From positions 535,540 to 599,539 of the forward strand of contig NW_006763290.1 in NCBI RefSeq assembly GCF_000218685.1: a stretch of DNA of 64,000 bases. Direction: 5' to 3'. Position numbers and translations under genes: made by a program. Origin of the DNA: Serpula lacrymans var. lacrymans S7.9 (lineage: Eukaryota; Basidiomycota; Agaricomycetes; Boletales; Serpulaceae). Positions 1 through 12,706 of this stretch are shown here, piece after piece (position 1 is the stretch's first letter; every line of letters begins with the position of its first letter). The notes beneath the pieces were generated by a model that searched no databases, was not told where the DNA came from, and saw nothing but the letters and a program-made list of their open reading frames with translations.

Positions 1-2127
1 AGGGAATCGTGGTGATCTTTGATGATCGTCTTTTGTTCTTCTACTTCATCAATCAGTAATTTATTCTGATAAAAGAAATGTCCTTCTTCTTTTCTCCAAT
101 TGTCTTTCTTTGTTCTTCCTGGATAATTATTGTTTGTGAGCATGGCTTGCTCAATTGTGTTTTTAATTGTTTGTGTGTGATACAGGAACGCTGAGGCGGG
201 TATCATTGGTGTGTCATTGTCATCTCCTTCTGTTTCGACGTATAAATCAGGTCTTCTTGAGAGTGCGTTGGGTACCACCATGTGGGTTCCTGGTACGTGC
301 TCCAAGGTATAATTGTATTGTGACAGTTCCAGCTGCCATCTTCTTTGTTGCGGTGTGAGTTTTCTGGCTTCTTGCCAGTACATCAGGTTCTTGTGATCCG
401 TCAGGATTTGGATCATGTGGGGGCTTCCCAAAAGTAAGTGTTTCCACTCTTTTAAAGCTCTCATTACCGCTAATAACTCTTTGTCGTAGATCTGGTAGTT
501 CTTTTCAGCGGGGGATAGAGTTTTGGAGAAAAATACACATGGGTGCCATTGTCCTTGGTCATTGGGTTGCATTAATACAGCTCCTGTGGCGTGTTTGCTG
601 GTGTCTGCAGCATCTTTGATGGTTTTGAGGAGTCGGGAATTTGTGTTACGGGGGATTCAAGGAATTTTTGTTTCATCAATTTGAAAGTGTTGTCTTCAGT
701 TTGGGTCCAGTTCCACTTCTTATCCTTTTCTAGTAAGGCATTCAAGGGTCTGGCAAGGTCAGAGTAATGACCGATAAACTTCCTGTAGAAGTTTCCGTAA
801 CCTAAGAACTTCCTTACGCCTTTGGTGTCTTTTGGGATTGGCCAATCGCGGATCCCAGCCAGTTTGGCTTGGTCCATGGATACGTGGTTGTGGGAAACAA
901 TCATTCCCAAGTATTCAATGGTTTCTACCTCAAAGGTGCATTTTCCAGTTTGAGGAATAGGTTGTTATTGCAGTCTTTGTAGAACTTGCTTTGTCCGGAT
1001 CCGCAGCCTTTCGATATTGGCGTCGAAGATGAGGATGTCATCCATGTATATGATCATACAACCTTCATTGATGTAGTCTTTGAATTTGTTGTTCATCAGC
1101 CTTTGGAATGTTGCCGGTGAATTGCACATGCCGAAAAACATGACTGTTGGTTCGAACACTCCTTTGCTGGTTTTAAATGCAGCTTTCCATTCATCTCCTT
1201 CTTTTATCCTTACGTTGTTGTATCCCCAACGTAGATGTAGTTTCATAAAGATGGTGGCTCCTTTCAATTTTTCGATGAGGTCGGGTATCAGGGGTAGTGG
1301 ATAGGGGTCTTTCACGGTATATGCGTTCAGTTTTCTGTAATCTTGGCACGGTCGGAGTGATCCATCCTTTTTGTTGATGAAGAAGAAGGGGGACACCCGT
1401 GGCGACTTGCTTGGCCTGATGTATCCCTTTCTGTAGTTTTCCGTTAAAAATTATGTTAACACTTCGTCTTCCTTTGGTGCCAATGGGTACAACTTGCAAT
1501 CTTTTCGTACAAATTCTGGTTTTATGTTGATTACATGATCATATTCCCGTCGCTTGGGGAGTCTTTCCGACTTCTTTTTGTCAAAAATGTCTGAATACCC
1601 TTTATATTCATCCAGGAGGATATGCTCCTTCTTTTCTCCGTGTATTTGCGCGTGTTCCATTGCCGAGTTGACCTTTAATTAAATTGTGGTTCAAGGATAG
1701 GGTGTTTGGTCGGATACGTATCTATGAATAGTTTCGTACACGTCCTCGTTTACTGTGGTTGTCCTGATTTTTGTTTCCGTGGTTGTTTGGTTCATCCTGA
1801 TGGAGTGTTTGTCCGAGTTTGGTAATTCTTTGTCTTTCCAGTTAATGACAGGATTGACTTTTTGTAACCATGGAAATCCCAGTAATACGTCTTCTCCGGT
1901 CAATAGGAACTTTGTAAACCTATTTTGTCCTCCTGCATCTATCCTCTGATAGGTGTAATGCCTAATTTTCCGTTTTTGTTCGTGGTTCCGACAACATTTT
2001 TACAAGTTATAGGAGTTGGGAGTTTTTGGAGGGGGAGTCGGTGTCTGATGGTGAATTTTGTGTCCATGAAGTTGTCGGTAGCTCCTGAATCTATCAGGGC
2101 TTTGGTTCTGATGGTTTTCTGTTTCAA
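1..2127 (-). pseudogene. pol of Ty3 element 1 (protease, RT, RNase H)
   Basis: Domains follow each other on the minus strand. The protease has the motif IDSGATDNFMD (about 2085-2100). The RT shows [16 protein letters not shown], then [11 protein letters not shown] and the catalytic YMDDIL (965-1396). The thumb/connection region has FLGYGNFYRKFIGHYSDLARP (split by a frameshift near 910-965). The RNase H region reads YDKELLAVMRALKEWKHLL and TDHKNLMYW in shifted frames at about 350-510. Several frameshifts and stops separate the blocks, so it is inactive. The remainder, including integrase, is outside the window. Confidence 0.85.
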
Positions 2128-2249
2128 TGAGCAATTGATTCATAAAGAGTTGGCATTGATCGTTGCTATTGTTACAGTTGCCATTTTCAATGGTACTAAC
2201 ATTGGGGTAGTCCATTGTTTCAAAAACCCTCGCCTTCTAATTCTTTCAT

Positions 2250-3498
2250 CACCTCTGTTCTTTAATCTTCTCCTAACTCCCTCCACATTCTCATGATGTT
2301 TGGGACCCTGTCTTCTTCCACCACTGTTTTGGTGTCATCTTCCGTTTCGGTTTGACGTACCTTTCTTTCGGGAGTTTTTCCCTTGTTCCTACAATTCCTT
2401 CCTATGTGTCATATGAAGCACTTTCCCTCTTTCCTCCTTGATTCTTCTTCATCTTTAGTTAATCTTCTGGTGCTAGTGGATGGTCCACTTTTGCAGTTTC
2501 TGTCATTCTGTCATTCTTTGTTTCTGGCACCCCATACTCCTTCTGAGATAGCGTTGGCACTGATCCAGTTGGCATCTAGGTTTGCCACTGTGCTCATTAA
2601 GTCTTTGATGGTGAGTAGTTCTTTTCCGGTGAGTGCCCCGCGAAGGAGGGGTGGTCGGATAGCCTTTTGATAAACCATGATCATGGCTTTGTTGTTGATG
2701 CCGCTCTTCCCAGCATCTAGCATGAATCTTGAGTTAAACGCTACTGCATTTTCTCCTTGTTCCATCTTCATTTTCATCAAGGCGGCCGAGGCCGTTCCTT
2801 TGACGTTTGCCATTCTGAAACTGGCTGTGAAGGTTTTTATGAAGTCTGCCCATGTGGGATAGGTGTTCTTGTCTTTGTATTCGGTCATCTTGGCTTCGCT
2901 CTATGAGGCGGTGTTGCCATCCTTCATGTAGCTGAGGGCTACATATACCTTTTTCTTGTTGGAGTTGTAGATGGTGTCGTTGATATCAAAGTGTAGATTG
3001 GTGGACGATATCCACCTTTGGGCTTTATCTGGGGTTCCATCGAAGTCATTGATTTTCCCGATTATCGTGGGTTTGGAGGCTGCAGCGTTAGACATGGTGC
3101 GTGGTGGTGGGATAGGGGATGGAGCAGGTGCGGCTGGGAGTATCTGTGGTGTGGGAGGTGGTATCGGGTCGCCGTTTGCCGCAAATTCTTCAAAGTTGTT
3201 CTCGTTGTAGAGGTTTTCTACGGCTACTGGGGGATTGTGTTGTGTTGTGGGTAGTAGCTGTGGGTGGCTTTCTGTGTAGTACTGTAGCCAACGTGTTCTG
3301 GCTTCGTAGAAAACGTCTGCTTGTTCTCTGGTGTGGAGTTGGGTTACGTCTGGTTGGGAAAAGGGAGGTGGAGCTGCTATCCTTTCTTGTCGGGATGACG
3401 TTGGTGGGGTTGCTGTTTGTGGGTTGTCTGAGCTTCCTCTTGCTCTCTGGGATCTGGTTGTTGGTCGTTGCGACGTCTTGTCGACTTTTTCTTCCCAA
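2250..3498 (-). pseudogene. gag-like region of Ty3 element 1
   Basis: The capsid-type region is readable at 2511-3095 (minus). It begins MSNAAASKPTIIGKINDFDG and continues with a gag-type segment holding TWADFIKTF and FNSRFMLDAGKSG, as in retrotransposon gag proteins. A stop interrupts it near 2898. Downstream, near 2400-2415, are remnants of a CCHC zinc knuckle (KCFI, then H and C) in which the second Cys codon has become a stop. Upstream, 3190-3498 encodes a basic Arg/Pro/Thr-rich stretch that may be the gag N-terminus in a shifted frame. The product would be the particle-forming structural protein, but this copy cannot make it. Confidence 0.7.
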
Positions 3499-3538
3499 AC
3501 CTAAATAGGTGGGACTTCTGATTAGAATACGATTCTTT

Positions 3539-3952
3539 TGTTATGCACAAAGTGCTTAACAAAGTCTGAGGGTTCGTCGAGGTTTCAAGGGAGACTTATC
3601 CGAAGACAAGTTCAAGAATGTAGTTCTGAGTTGAGTTCTTCCAACAAGAGTTGGTCTTCTTCTGAGTAGAAGTCTGATCTTAGGAGTCTAGCTTTGTAAG
3701 CGTAAACTGCATAAAATTGTATTAGAGAATACTACTACTGTTACATGTGTATTTATAATGGAAAGAATCAGTGATAGGACTTAGGTCCTATCTAGGGCAG
3801 GTCCGTCCATTGAGGACTAAGTACTATAATAGATAATACAAATACGAGAAGAACGGGAGTGTATGTGAAGGAAACGAGTCATCGGTCCGATGGTATAACC
3901 GATGAGTAAAGAGAAATGAGTAGTCCTTAAATGTCCAATGAAAATCGTAACA
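3539..3952 (-). repeat. putative 5' LTR of Ty3 element 1
   Basis: About 414 bp lying just upstream (minus strand) of the gag-like region. On the plus strand it starts TGTTATGCAC and ends ATCGTAACA, so it has TG...CA ends, and its ATCGTAACA end matches the class-A LTRs of this window. In sense orientation a TATAAATA box lies near 3750-3757. A perfect 8-bp inverted repeat (GATAGGAC/GTCCTATC, 3773-3792) sits upstream of the TATA box. Boundaries are inferred from the ends and the length, because no partner LTR is visible. Confidence 0.5.
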
Positions 3953-4881
3953 CGGACAAGCTTCAGTTATGAATGTTATATTGATGACTCAAGGCACAAA
4001 CACACAAACAGAAGTAAATAGCTGTTGCAGATGACTTTCCTTATATACTACTGGAAGAAACATAAATACTGTATCCACACTATTAGAAGCATACTACAGT
4101 CACTACATGTACTTGGACATTACCTTGATTACCTTACTGTATTTCACACATAATGCCAAAATGAATCTATTACTTAATGTACATATTATGATACTCCAAC
4201 TGTTCTATTCCTGGTACTGTAGGTTACCAGGTCTCACAATCAGATATCAATATTGGTTTTAGCCCCAGTCTGCCACTTTGACTTTCCGAACTTGACACGT
4301 GTGCACTTTGAGTTTTCATTGTCCTGCCACACACACCTCATCTATTCTCACACTCCCCCTCCTTTTATTCCCCCTGTGGTCATCATCAAACATTATAAGA
4401 CCCACAGGGGGCACTACTTCCCCTGGGTGCCTCTATCACTTCAACGCTGAAGGGGGCATCACTTCCCCTCGAGCGGCAAGGAAAATGTCCTGTGTGTCAA
4501 AGACCTAAGACTCTGCACCTACTGTACAATTTATAAGTCATGCTACAACATGTGCCACTATGATTGTGGTTGGCCAGGACCAGGGTTGCCCGGAGGGCCA
4601 TGCTATATTGTAGTTACACATTCAACTACATATATGAGGATATGACCTGTAATGCAACTGATTAGACTCTAGTAGAGGACCCCTGGCACCTATTACATGC
4701 GCCTGGCGTGGCCTCCGGCCACGGCTAACCTTCCTTTACTGTGACCAATTTTTCTTGGGTTTACAGGTTGTTTGCAGTTATGTGTAGTGGCAGAGCGTCT
4801 AACTTCAGCACCCTTTTTGCCACAGCTTAGGGCAGCGAACCAGACAGTAGTCAAAATACAATTATCTCACTGGACATTCTC
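3953..4881. other. non-coding stretch upstream of SIZ1/PIAS, with hairpins
   Basis: No convincing gene is visible. It holds a 10-bp inverted repeat CCCCCTGTGG (4370-4379) / CCACAGGGGG (4402-4411). Two copies of a 19-bp direct repeat of the form AGGGGGCA..ACTTCCCCT lie at 4406-4424 and 4451-4469. The promoter of the SUMO ligase gene should lie in the last few hundred bases, but I cannot point to a clear TATA box. Confidence 0.5.
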
Positions 4882-7527
4882 ATGGCCGTTGCAGACTGCT
4901 GGGCTGACTTTGAAGTAGGCCATCTGTACCTAATATTGAACTAATATCTGACCTTCAACTGACAGAACTTCCGGCATAATGTGAAGCAGAACACTGTGGA
5001 CAGACTAAAGCAAATTCTTGTCGGATTCAACGAAGAGTGTTTTACTATCTTTTCCAAATCTGGGAAGAAACAAGAGCTTATCGATAGGATTACTACCCAG
5101 TTAGATATTTGGAGGCAGGCAAACAATGCAGACAGATGGACGAAGGCGAAAGCTGTTCTTCTACAGGTGCGCAGCACAGGAGTGTGAGTGGCTTACATTT
5201 GTCTGGTTCGATCGAGTTTGGAGACAAGTGATACATGCAAGTATATTGTCAATACCAATAACATCTCACGCAATAACTCTCCTGGCTAGTGGATTTGAGC
5301 TGATCGTTCGTATATAGTTACGCTCCCGCCAGAATGCCCGGAACTGTCAACGTACAGGCGTTGCCCCCAATTCAACACCCACCCTATCCTTCTTCATCCA
5401 GTAGTGCGAGATCAAATGGATTTCAACCTGTAGCTCCAGGCCCATGTAATATTGGTCGCTACAATTCTTATGCTGCTCCTGGAAAGGCATTGCCATCTTC
5501 TATTCTACCTCCATCAAATTTATCAAATCCAGGTAAGAAATTATATGAGGCGCTTTGTGTGTGGACTGTCTCATCTTTAATTCAGCCGTACGCTTCAAGC
5601 CGTCGCCTTTTTTCCGAGTGGATCAAGCTGTTTCTAACATTGCTGAATGTCCCGGTGCGTAGCCAATGCTGTAGGCGATCATGACACTGTTGATTATAAA
5701 GTCCCACAGAATCCACCAGTTCAACGGATCGTAAACAGCAAAGTTTAACCTTCACGCTCAATAGTGAACAATTGCAAAAGATAGGCTCTTTGAGGTAAGC
5801 GCGACCTGTAGACGTATATTATCTATCTCACACCGGATCAGCCCGAAGTATCAACTACGCCTTTATTGCACATCCTCTACGTTCTATTCACCAGCCCACA
5901 GCGGCTTACGTGGCCCTTGCCCCATCGAATTTCCTCCTACCTGTGAAGTTCGCGTCAACAATGTCCAATTGCAATCAGGCTTGAAAGGCTTGAAGAAAAA
6001 ACCAGGCACGGCTCCACCTGCTGATCTTGGTAACGCTGTAAGAACTGTTGGCCAAAACCGTTTGGAGATGGTCTATGTCAATAGCCAACAGCCTGCACAG
6101 CCGAAGGTATACATGTCAGTTAACCTTAGCAGGCTTTTTATTGAATTCTCCCAAACCTTGGTAGAAATTTTATCTTGTTGTTATGCTCGTGGAAGTTACT
6201 ACAGTTGGCCAACTAGTAGAGAGATTAAACAAAGGGAAATATTATAATAAGGAAGAGGTACTGAAAAAACGTATGGGATAGCCTTTCGTTGATTGCGAAT
6301 GTCTACTAAAATGAATGAATTTGGGACAGTGACGGATACATCTTCCGAAGATGATGATATTATAGCAGGGCTGCAGAAGTTGTCACTCAAGTGTCCGGTC
6401 TGTCATCTAATCAATTTTTGGAGTTTATCTGACTTCTTATATTCTTGATAGCTGAGCTTTATGCGTATTGTATCGCCTTGCCGATCTGTGCTGTGCGTCC
6501 ATCCACAGTGTTTTGATGCGACGTCCTGGTTTTCTGTAATGGAACAGACTACGACATGGTTGTGTCCTGTGTGCGAGAAAGTTCTCAACCATGAGGATCT
6601 CATTATCGATGGGTTTGTCTACGCGTTTTGCCTATGTGCTATCTACTTCGCTAATTGCGAGGCCTGACCTTTGTTAGTTACTTCGACCAAATCCTCAAAG
6701 ACACCCCGCAGAATGTCGAAGATGTAATCATAGAGTCCGATGGGCAGTGGCACACCGCAGACAATAACTACTCGTCTGCTGTTTGGAGAGCTTCACATCC
6801 GCCCCCATTTTCAGATCCACCACCCACTTTCCGATCTCAAGGTGGCAACCCTGCTGTAGATCGGCATGCGGAAGACACTTCCATGAAGCCAATAACTAAA
6901 TCTGATGTGCAGATCTTGATTTTAGACTCTGACGACGAGGATGAGGGTAGGGTGAAGAGAGAATTGTCACTTTCACATGGCAGCACTTCTTCATTTTCTA
7001 TTCCTCGTTCAGCTTCTCTAGTCACAGCGAAGAGCTCAAGAGCTAACGCGGGAGAAATAATCGACCTCACACTGGATTCTGATGACGAAGAAACTAAGCT
7101 GTCAAAGAAACCTGCAAAGCGTAAAGCCCACGACGCTGGAGTACTATCACCCACAGAGCAAATTTGGAAGAAATCCCGGGTAAATTCTGTCTCGCCAGTT
7201 ACAGTACCAACCATTGGTCACAAAGGGGAAACATCGAAAGCATCAGGCATCACATGCACTGTTAGCAGTACCAATCAATCGAATACTTTACCATCTCCCT
7301 CTCATACATCATCTATACCCAATAACCCTCCAATAACAAAATTCACTTCTATTCGATATGGTCCTCCTCCCTATGGCAATGTGGCTGACGAGGGAATATA
7401 TAGGCCTTACGTTCCTACCTCTCCTATCACTCCTCGAGATGCTGCCAATGCTATTCACCAGCCATTCATACCCAATCATCCATATCCACCCCATCACAGT
7501 GGCTCTTCGCGTCCTAGCTGGTCGTAG
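4882..7527 (+). CDS. SIZ1: SIZ1/PIAS-family SUMO E3 ligase
   Basis: Ten exons fit with consistent phase: 4882-4914, 4966-5183, 5318-5532, 5586-5654, 5710-5794, 5842-6106, 6165-6270, 6330-6397, 6452-6612, 6678-7527, giving about 689 aa. All introns are GT-AG. The start ATG (MAVADCWADFE) was chosen because it joins in frame to the next exon and matches family N-termini. Order of domains: SAP-type DNA-binding helix pair (VDRLKQILVGFNEE...SGKKQELIDRI), PINIT domain (FKPSPFF...YQLRLYC...CEVRVN...GLKKKPGTAPPADLG), then the SP-RING zinc finger (SPCRSVLCVHPQCFDA...WLCPVCEKV), which recruits the E2 Ubc9. The acidic tail holds two SUMO-interacting motifs, VQILILDSDDEDE and IIDLTLDSDDEE. Known role: stimulates SUMO transfer to nuclear proteins (septins too in yeast). 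It looks intact and is a single-copy host gene amid transposons. Confidence 0.93.
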
Positions 7528-9664
7528 TTATTGTGCTACTCTAATTTTTAGATTCAGGACTTGGTATTATGTGTAGTGTGTAATATGTGTGTTGTCTTTT
7601 GGTATTGAGATAGATATTGGGTGCAAGTCGGTATTCTCAAGAGGTATTCTGATAGGGAAATACAACCTTATATAGGAATGATAACCATACTCTCGAGTGG
7701 TAAATAGTCTGCACTCAATGGAACGCCTGAGACCTAAACCTCGGACCTTTCGAGAAATAGGGAAGGTAGACTGGAAAGACTGTCAGGGCAGTTCCTGGTG
7801 AATTGGCAATCAGGGAGCTAGGGAAGTCGTCAGCTTGGGCCGCATCTCTAACCCTATTCTCCTCCTTGCTTCTGAGCATCAATCTTGAGCCCCAGTGAGA
7901 AGCAACAAAATGTTGGTACATACACTGGGGGCAAAATCCCATGTTTTGTGGTAAAATGTCTGAAAAACGCTTAAAAAAATAGAGACTTTGTTTTTTAGTA
8001 TGTTTCTCCAAACAATATCAGAGATATTGATAAAAATATTTGTTTAATGTTGTTGTTGTTCCTGGACCCAGAGGTTCCAGGTTTCCATTTTGACTTTGAA
8101 GTTTTTTTCATCCTGGAACTTTTATACCTGTTATGTACCAATCCTGATTCACTCTCTCATTTATAAGCAATTTGTATGACTTGATTGATAGTGCTCCTTT
8201 GATTTCCATGCCTCTCTGTATCTTTCATGGGCAGTCAGCAATCTAACCTATCTGCTGATTCAGAAGCTCCCTCCACTGCGACTGTTTCTGTTGACAGCAT
8301 TGCCACATCCTCAACAGGGCCTTTGCCATACTCATCAGCACCTAAAAAAATTAGAGTGATTAATTCACCATACAAACTCTTCAATATCACCAAATACACT
8401 TGCCAGATATGTTAGGGACTGTTCCCTGGACTCTTGAATTAGATTCAAATAAGGCTCCCATCTATGAATTAAATGAGATATATATATGAAATAACCAGAA
8501 AACAAATGGTACCGTACCTTGGAGCAAATGAATTCTCAGAAAATTCTACCATTCCATCAAGTGCAAGGGGGTTATGGAGATATGGATTGTTTTTTTTTAC
8601 CATATTTCCTTCCTTCACCTTTAGGTCCCCACCACTGACTTTGAAAGAGCATCCTGAAGATGTCATTTTTCCATGGTTGCATAACCCTAGTCATCTTGAT
8701 GAGATGTTAAACAATGTAGACAATTACAAGGAAAAGAACAGCTCATAAAAAAGCAAGAAACAGCCAAAAAGGAAGCAAGACACAAAGGCTTGACACATAG
8801 ACTGATAAAAAAAGCATAAATACAATAAACAAACCCAATATGGACCCACAAACACATATAGACAGATGGCTATTTGGCAATTGTACAACATTGCTTAAAA
8901 CAGGAAAAATTAATTCTAGCTAATATTAAAGCAAAGTATAAGCTCCAGTTCATTTTGACCCAAAGAAAGAAATACTATGGAGACTGTTGTTGTGCATGAC
9001 TAGAGGAAAGTTTCTCATGGCCTCGGTGTTGTGTGGCGGGGGGCCAGGACACTCGCACCATCAAAACAGCAAGTGGGATTTTTTGTGCTCCTGTCTACTC
9101 ACCTGTGAGGCTACAATGCCTGCCTTCAAATATATGTTTCTGCAACCTCATGTTACAGATTTACACAACTAAAGCCTTTCAAATGGATCAGACATGCTGA
9201 GGACGTACCATTGTCAGTACTATTAATGTGATAGAAGGACACAAAGACACAAATTACTAATATATCATACTCACCTGGAATTTTAGCAGTATCAGCCAAA
9301 CAATATTCTGGAGCCTTACCTCAACTACATAACAGCCTGACACAATCCTCCAGTTCAAGCCAAAAACTTGCAATAATCTCTATCAACAGTGGCCAGTTGG
9401 CGCCTTGTATGTGGGAAAATTATATTTACCTAGTTTGTAGTTGGGACATGGCAGTTGAGACTGCAGCGTCCATTGTGGAGAAAATTTGCAATTTTATAGA
9501 TAACCAAAGGCCCTGGGCCTGGTGGATATATTATACATGCCATCAATATATTCCCACACTTTGACAAGCAGGGGCAGAGGGTGGGAGTGTCAGGCCAGGA
9601 CACTCCCGCCTTCCCACAGTTCATGAAGCACTGCAGAGAGCCTCAGTAGTATAATAGACAACTT
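7528..9664. other. non-coding stretch downstream of SIZ1/PIAS
   Basis: Only short open frames occur, none with a recognised domain. A frame at 8227-8415 (+) is Ser/Thr-rich and one at 8473-8748 (+) ends in a Lys/Asn-rich segment. Neither can be linked to a family or a splice pattern. The phrase GGCCAGGACACTC appears twice (about 9043 and 9592), hinting at old repeats. Transcription of SIZ1 probably ends within the first 200 bases. Confidence 0.4.
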
Positions 9665-9808
9665 TGACCACTCTTGAAGGCATTCAGGCTCCGCTCAAAT
9701 ATTATCCCGCGCATTGAGCAAGCAAGCCTGTCATATTGTGAGCAAAGTGGCTGGCTTGAAGCGTGGGAACATATTTGAGCGGAGCCTGAATTCCTTCAAG
9801 AGCGGTCA
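9665..9808. mobile_element. 144-bp foldback element (MITE-like)
   Basis: Two 48-bp arms, 9665-9712 and 9761-9808, are inverted copies with few mismatches: TGACCACTCTTGAAGG... against ...CCTTCAAGAGCGGTCA. A 48-bp spacer separates them. The DNA could fold into a long hairpin. Length and symmetry fit a non-autonomous foldback MITE. No clear target-site duplication is seen and no other copy is in the window. Confidence 0.7.
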
Positions 9809-10863
9809 CTGAGGTGCTAGATACAAGACACTAACTAGACTTACAGACCTGTACTGATACTTTTTGTGATTCCAGCTCACACATTGGTTTTGCTAGGTAT
9901 TGCTGATTTTGGCATGCAATATAAGTACCACAAGTTAGATCCTCATTTGTTGTAGTATAATCACTTGAATCCTATGATTAAACTATTAATTACTTTGAGC
10001 TGATCTAGTTGGCTTTGGATTGCTTTAATTGCAATAATAGTACTATAAATGCAGCACAGTGGGTTCTATACCAATATATAGTGCACTATTTGCCACAGAT
10101 GCTATATTTGGTCTATTACCCAATTACATCCAAGTATATCCAGTTATAGTAAAATCATGTTTTTCTGATAATGCTGCTGCTATGGCTTGTCTTTACTACT
10201 GTTCGTTTATTTCAACCAAGCAAGCTTCTGTACTGCAGACTGTGATATAATGTTCATAGGAATACCAGTCATAAGAAAATTGTTCCTCTTTCCTTTTCTA
10301 CATTTTGTCCCATCTTTTGCACATTCCTCTCATACTTATTTTTCCTTTCTTTTATTGCTTTTTTGCCTTCACCACCCTTTGTTATGGGCATCTCATCCAG
10401 TGGTATTCCTCCTGCTATCCTTTCCAGCATATCTTTAATGGAGTCTATCTATGCTTTGTTGTTACCGAGGGAATTGTCTCAATTGTATTTTCTTTTTGCA
10501 GTATTCATCCTTTTTTTTGTTGCTGGAGGTGGGCATCTCTTCCTAGCGATGTAATCCATACCTTTACACAATTATATGGCAATATTAACCAGGATATCAC
10601 TCCTTTGTTTCCACCTGGAGCCTGGAAGTCAAGTTGCTTGAAATCCAGAACCCAATTTCTGTCCCTAGTCTCCTATACATTGTGTAAAATCAGCTTAGTA
10701 GGAACATATCATGGCCATTGGTTGTAGTGAATATTACTCACTTTGTGTTGTAGGAGTTGATACAATGTTGTGGTTAGTATGACAATAATAATGGCTTAGA
10801 GTAATACTGGCCCAAAACGCATATCTTATTTGCATTTATTTGAGGCGGCTTTTCCCTGGGTTT
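9809..10863. other. non-coding stretch
   Basis: AT-rich DNA with several open frames of up to 140 codons near 10187-10727 whose translations are low-complexity Phe/Leu/Ser/Cys-rich, as expected from T-rich DNA. No domain, splice pattern or repeat is recognised. Confidence 0.4.
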
Positions 10864-12075
10864 TTACCCATACACAGATTGTTGCACTTCCTTGTTTACT
10901 GGATGATGCGCTAACAATTTGTGTCCTATCTGCAAGGTCTCAAGTCTGTGGAAAAGGTACATTAGTACTGATATCATCATTTTTGTTGACTGCCTTGCCG
11001 CAATGGTTTGCACCATCTTGCTTCTTCCGTGTTTAAGTATTCCCAAGATGTCTGCTCTTCTCTTGTCAAATAAGTAAACAACACCATGATCACTACCCCC
11101 AACAACCAGTATTTCTTCTGCATATCCTACTTGTTTAGAAAAGATTCTCTTTAGTACCTGTGTGACGTAGTCTCCAATATATACACTAATTTTGAGTTGT
11201 TGTAGATAGAACCCATTCTGAGCATTGTCAGTGACAGTGTAGGTGTTCCATCGGTTTATGGCCACACTTCCTTTGAAGACTTATCAGCATGTAGTAATCC
11301 TGGCAGTCTTACTACTCACATCAGTCTATCTAACATTAACATCATTTTCACACTTCTGTTGTCACTTTTAAGGTAAAGACTGTAGAGTTTAGGGTGGACC
11401 TCCATGGAAGGTGCTAGAGACTTACACGGCACCATCAAATAACCCAAACACCTCAAGATCCTTGTTTTGGCTGTTGATGAAACCAGCACATACTGGTACA
11501 ATGCTTTCCAGCTTGCTAGCAAACACAGAATTGATTTGATTGTTATTCCAGGTTAAAATCTGTATCATGTGTTCACGTGTCCCTACCGCAATTTTTACAC
11601 CCGTTTTATTGTTTTACTTTGCAACAGTACAAGTGATCTGGCCCCCACTTCCCAGCCTCTTCATGCAAAGTATCCCTATCAAAATGTCACTAGATGAACT
11701 CTTAACATCATTATTTAGATCACTTCACTTACTCATTGTGACTCTTGGCGCCAAAAAATTAAATATCCCAACCCCGTTCCACAAATAAGGGTTTCATATG
11801 AATCCTCAGCAGGCAATGCCCATATTACACAAGTAACAGGCCCTCACATGGTGATAGCAGTCCATGGAGGGACCAAATTGATGACCTCTCACTCCATCTC
11901 TAAGTCCCAAATCTTGAGTCCGTCCAAGCCTTGAAGAATATCAGGGATACAATCTGGAGGAATAAAATATTCTTAGCTCCGCTGGCCAGGAGAGTGCCAT
12001 CCTGCAATATGGAAATGGCATTTATTGCCGAGGTATGTCCCTTCAATTGCACAAAAAGCTTGTACCCATTAGATG
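10864..12075 (-). pseudogene. WD40-repeat protein relic
   Basis: On the minus strand, three WD40-type segments appear in the right order. The first is QLKGHTSAINAISILQDGT LLASGA (about 12000-12060). The second is DGLKIWDLEM...WTAITM...GPVTCVIW with ETLICGTGLGYLIFWRQ (about 11720-11930). The third is EILVVGGSDHGVVYLFDKRR...MVQTIAAR (about 10970-11120). They resemble a mushroom WD40 family whose proteins contain GLKVWDL, FGTGLGYLVFWRQ and GSDHG.VYVFDR blocks. Stops and frameshifts lie between and within the segments, so it is a pseudogene. WD40 propellers are protein-interaction scaffolds; no specific role can be given. Confidence 0.65.
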
Positions 12076-12706
12076 TTGGATATTTGGTCCCTCAGGGCGC
12101 AGGAACAGGCGCGGGAGAAGGATTCTTTTGGCAAACAAATGCCGTAACAACGTAAATATATGCTTCTTATATAACAAACATATGTAAATATCATGTGAAA
12201 GACAATGATAGCCACAAAAGGCCATGGAGTAAAGCTTTGGGCAAAGCTCCGAAGTTCGCTTACATAATATAATTTCTACATTAGATGATGAAAATATCTT
12301 TCAAGGGCCAAACATGTTCTTTGAAGCTATGTACTTTACAATCAAGAACAAAAAGCACAGATTTTTAAGTGTACACGTCAGTGGGAATATTTGCTTGATG
12401 CATATCTGCTAAAGTGTCTCTAGGATTTTTTTGTTCCATTTTTGTGTTTTGTTATCTTGACTAACTAGTGTGTGGTTACTTTTGTACTGCTGTTTATTGC
12501 AACAACTCACAATAGAAACAAAAACAGCATGACCATTCAGGCAGCCCATCAAGTAGTTGTTGAAGCTCCCTACATTTGAACTATTATATTGTATTGTATT
12601 GATATTGATGTGCAGTATCTATAGCATCTGTTTGCCATTTTCCACTTCAAAAGTCCTCAAACCGTATCTGTTTTCAACACTCCCTGCCTTGCCTCTATGT
12701 CATCAA

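Larger units (their letters stand above)
1..3952 (-). mobile_element. Ty3/gypsy retrotransposon 1, decayed, truncated by window edge
   Basis: Read on the minus strand, this stretch runs in Ty3 order: 5' LTR (3539-3952), gag-like region (about 2250-3498), aspartic protease, reverse transcriptase, then RNase H at the window edge. Frameshifts and stop codons break every domain into short pieces, so it is a relic. The integrase and 3' LTR lie outside the window, so no target-site duplication can be tested. Its protein sequence differs clearly from the second Ty3 element at 25763-31166, so it is another lineage with an LTR of similar length and similar ends. Confidence 0.85.

Noticed and set aside
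3018..3508. plus-strand Trp/Gly/Val-rich frames near the first Ty3 element
   Set aside because: Antisense of the gag-like region; composition is typical of a shadow frame.
7715..8011. 98-codon minus-strand frame after SIZ1 as a gene
   Set aside because: No domain, no splice signals, atypical composition, and it runs into a T-rich/A-rich stretch.
10187..10727. hydrophobic frames suggesting a membrane protein
   Set aside because: The DNA is T-rich and gives Phe/Leu runs in several frames. No start context, splice pattern or family similarity.
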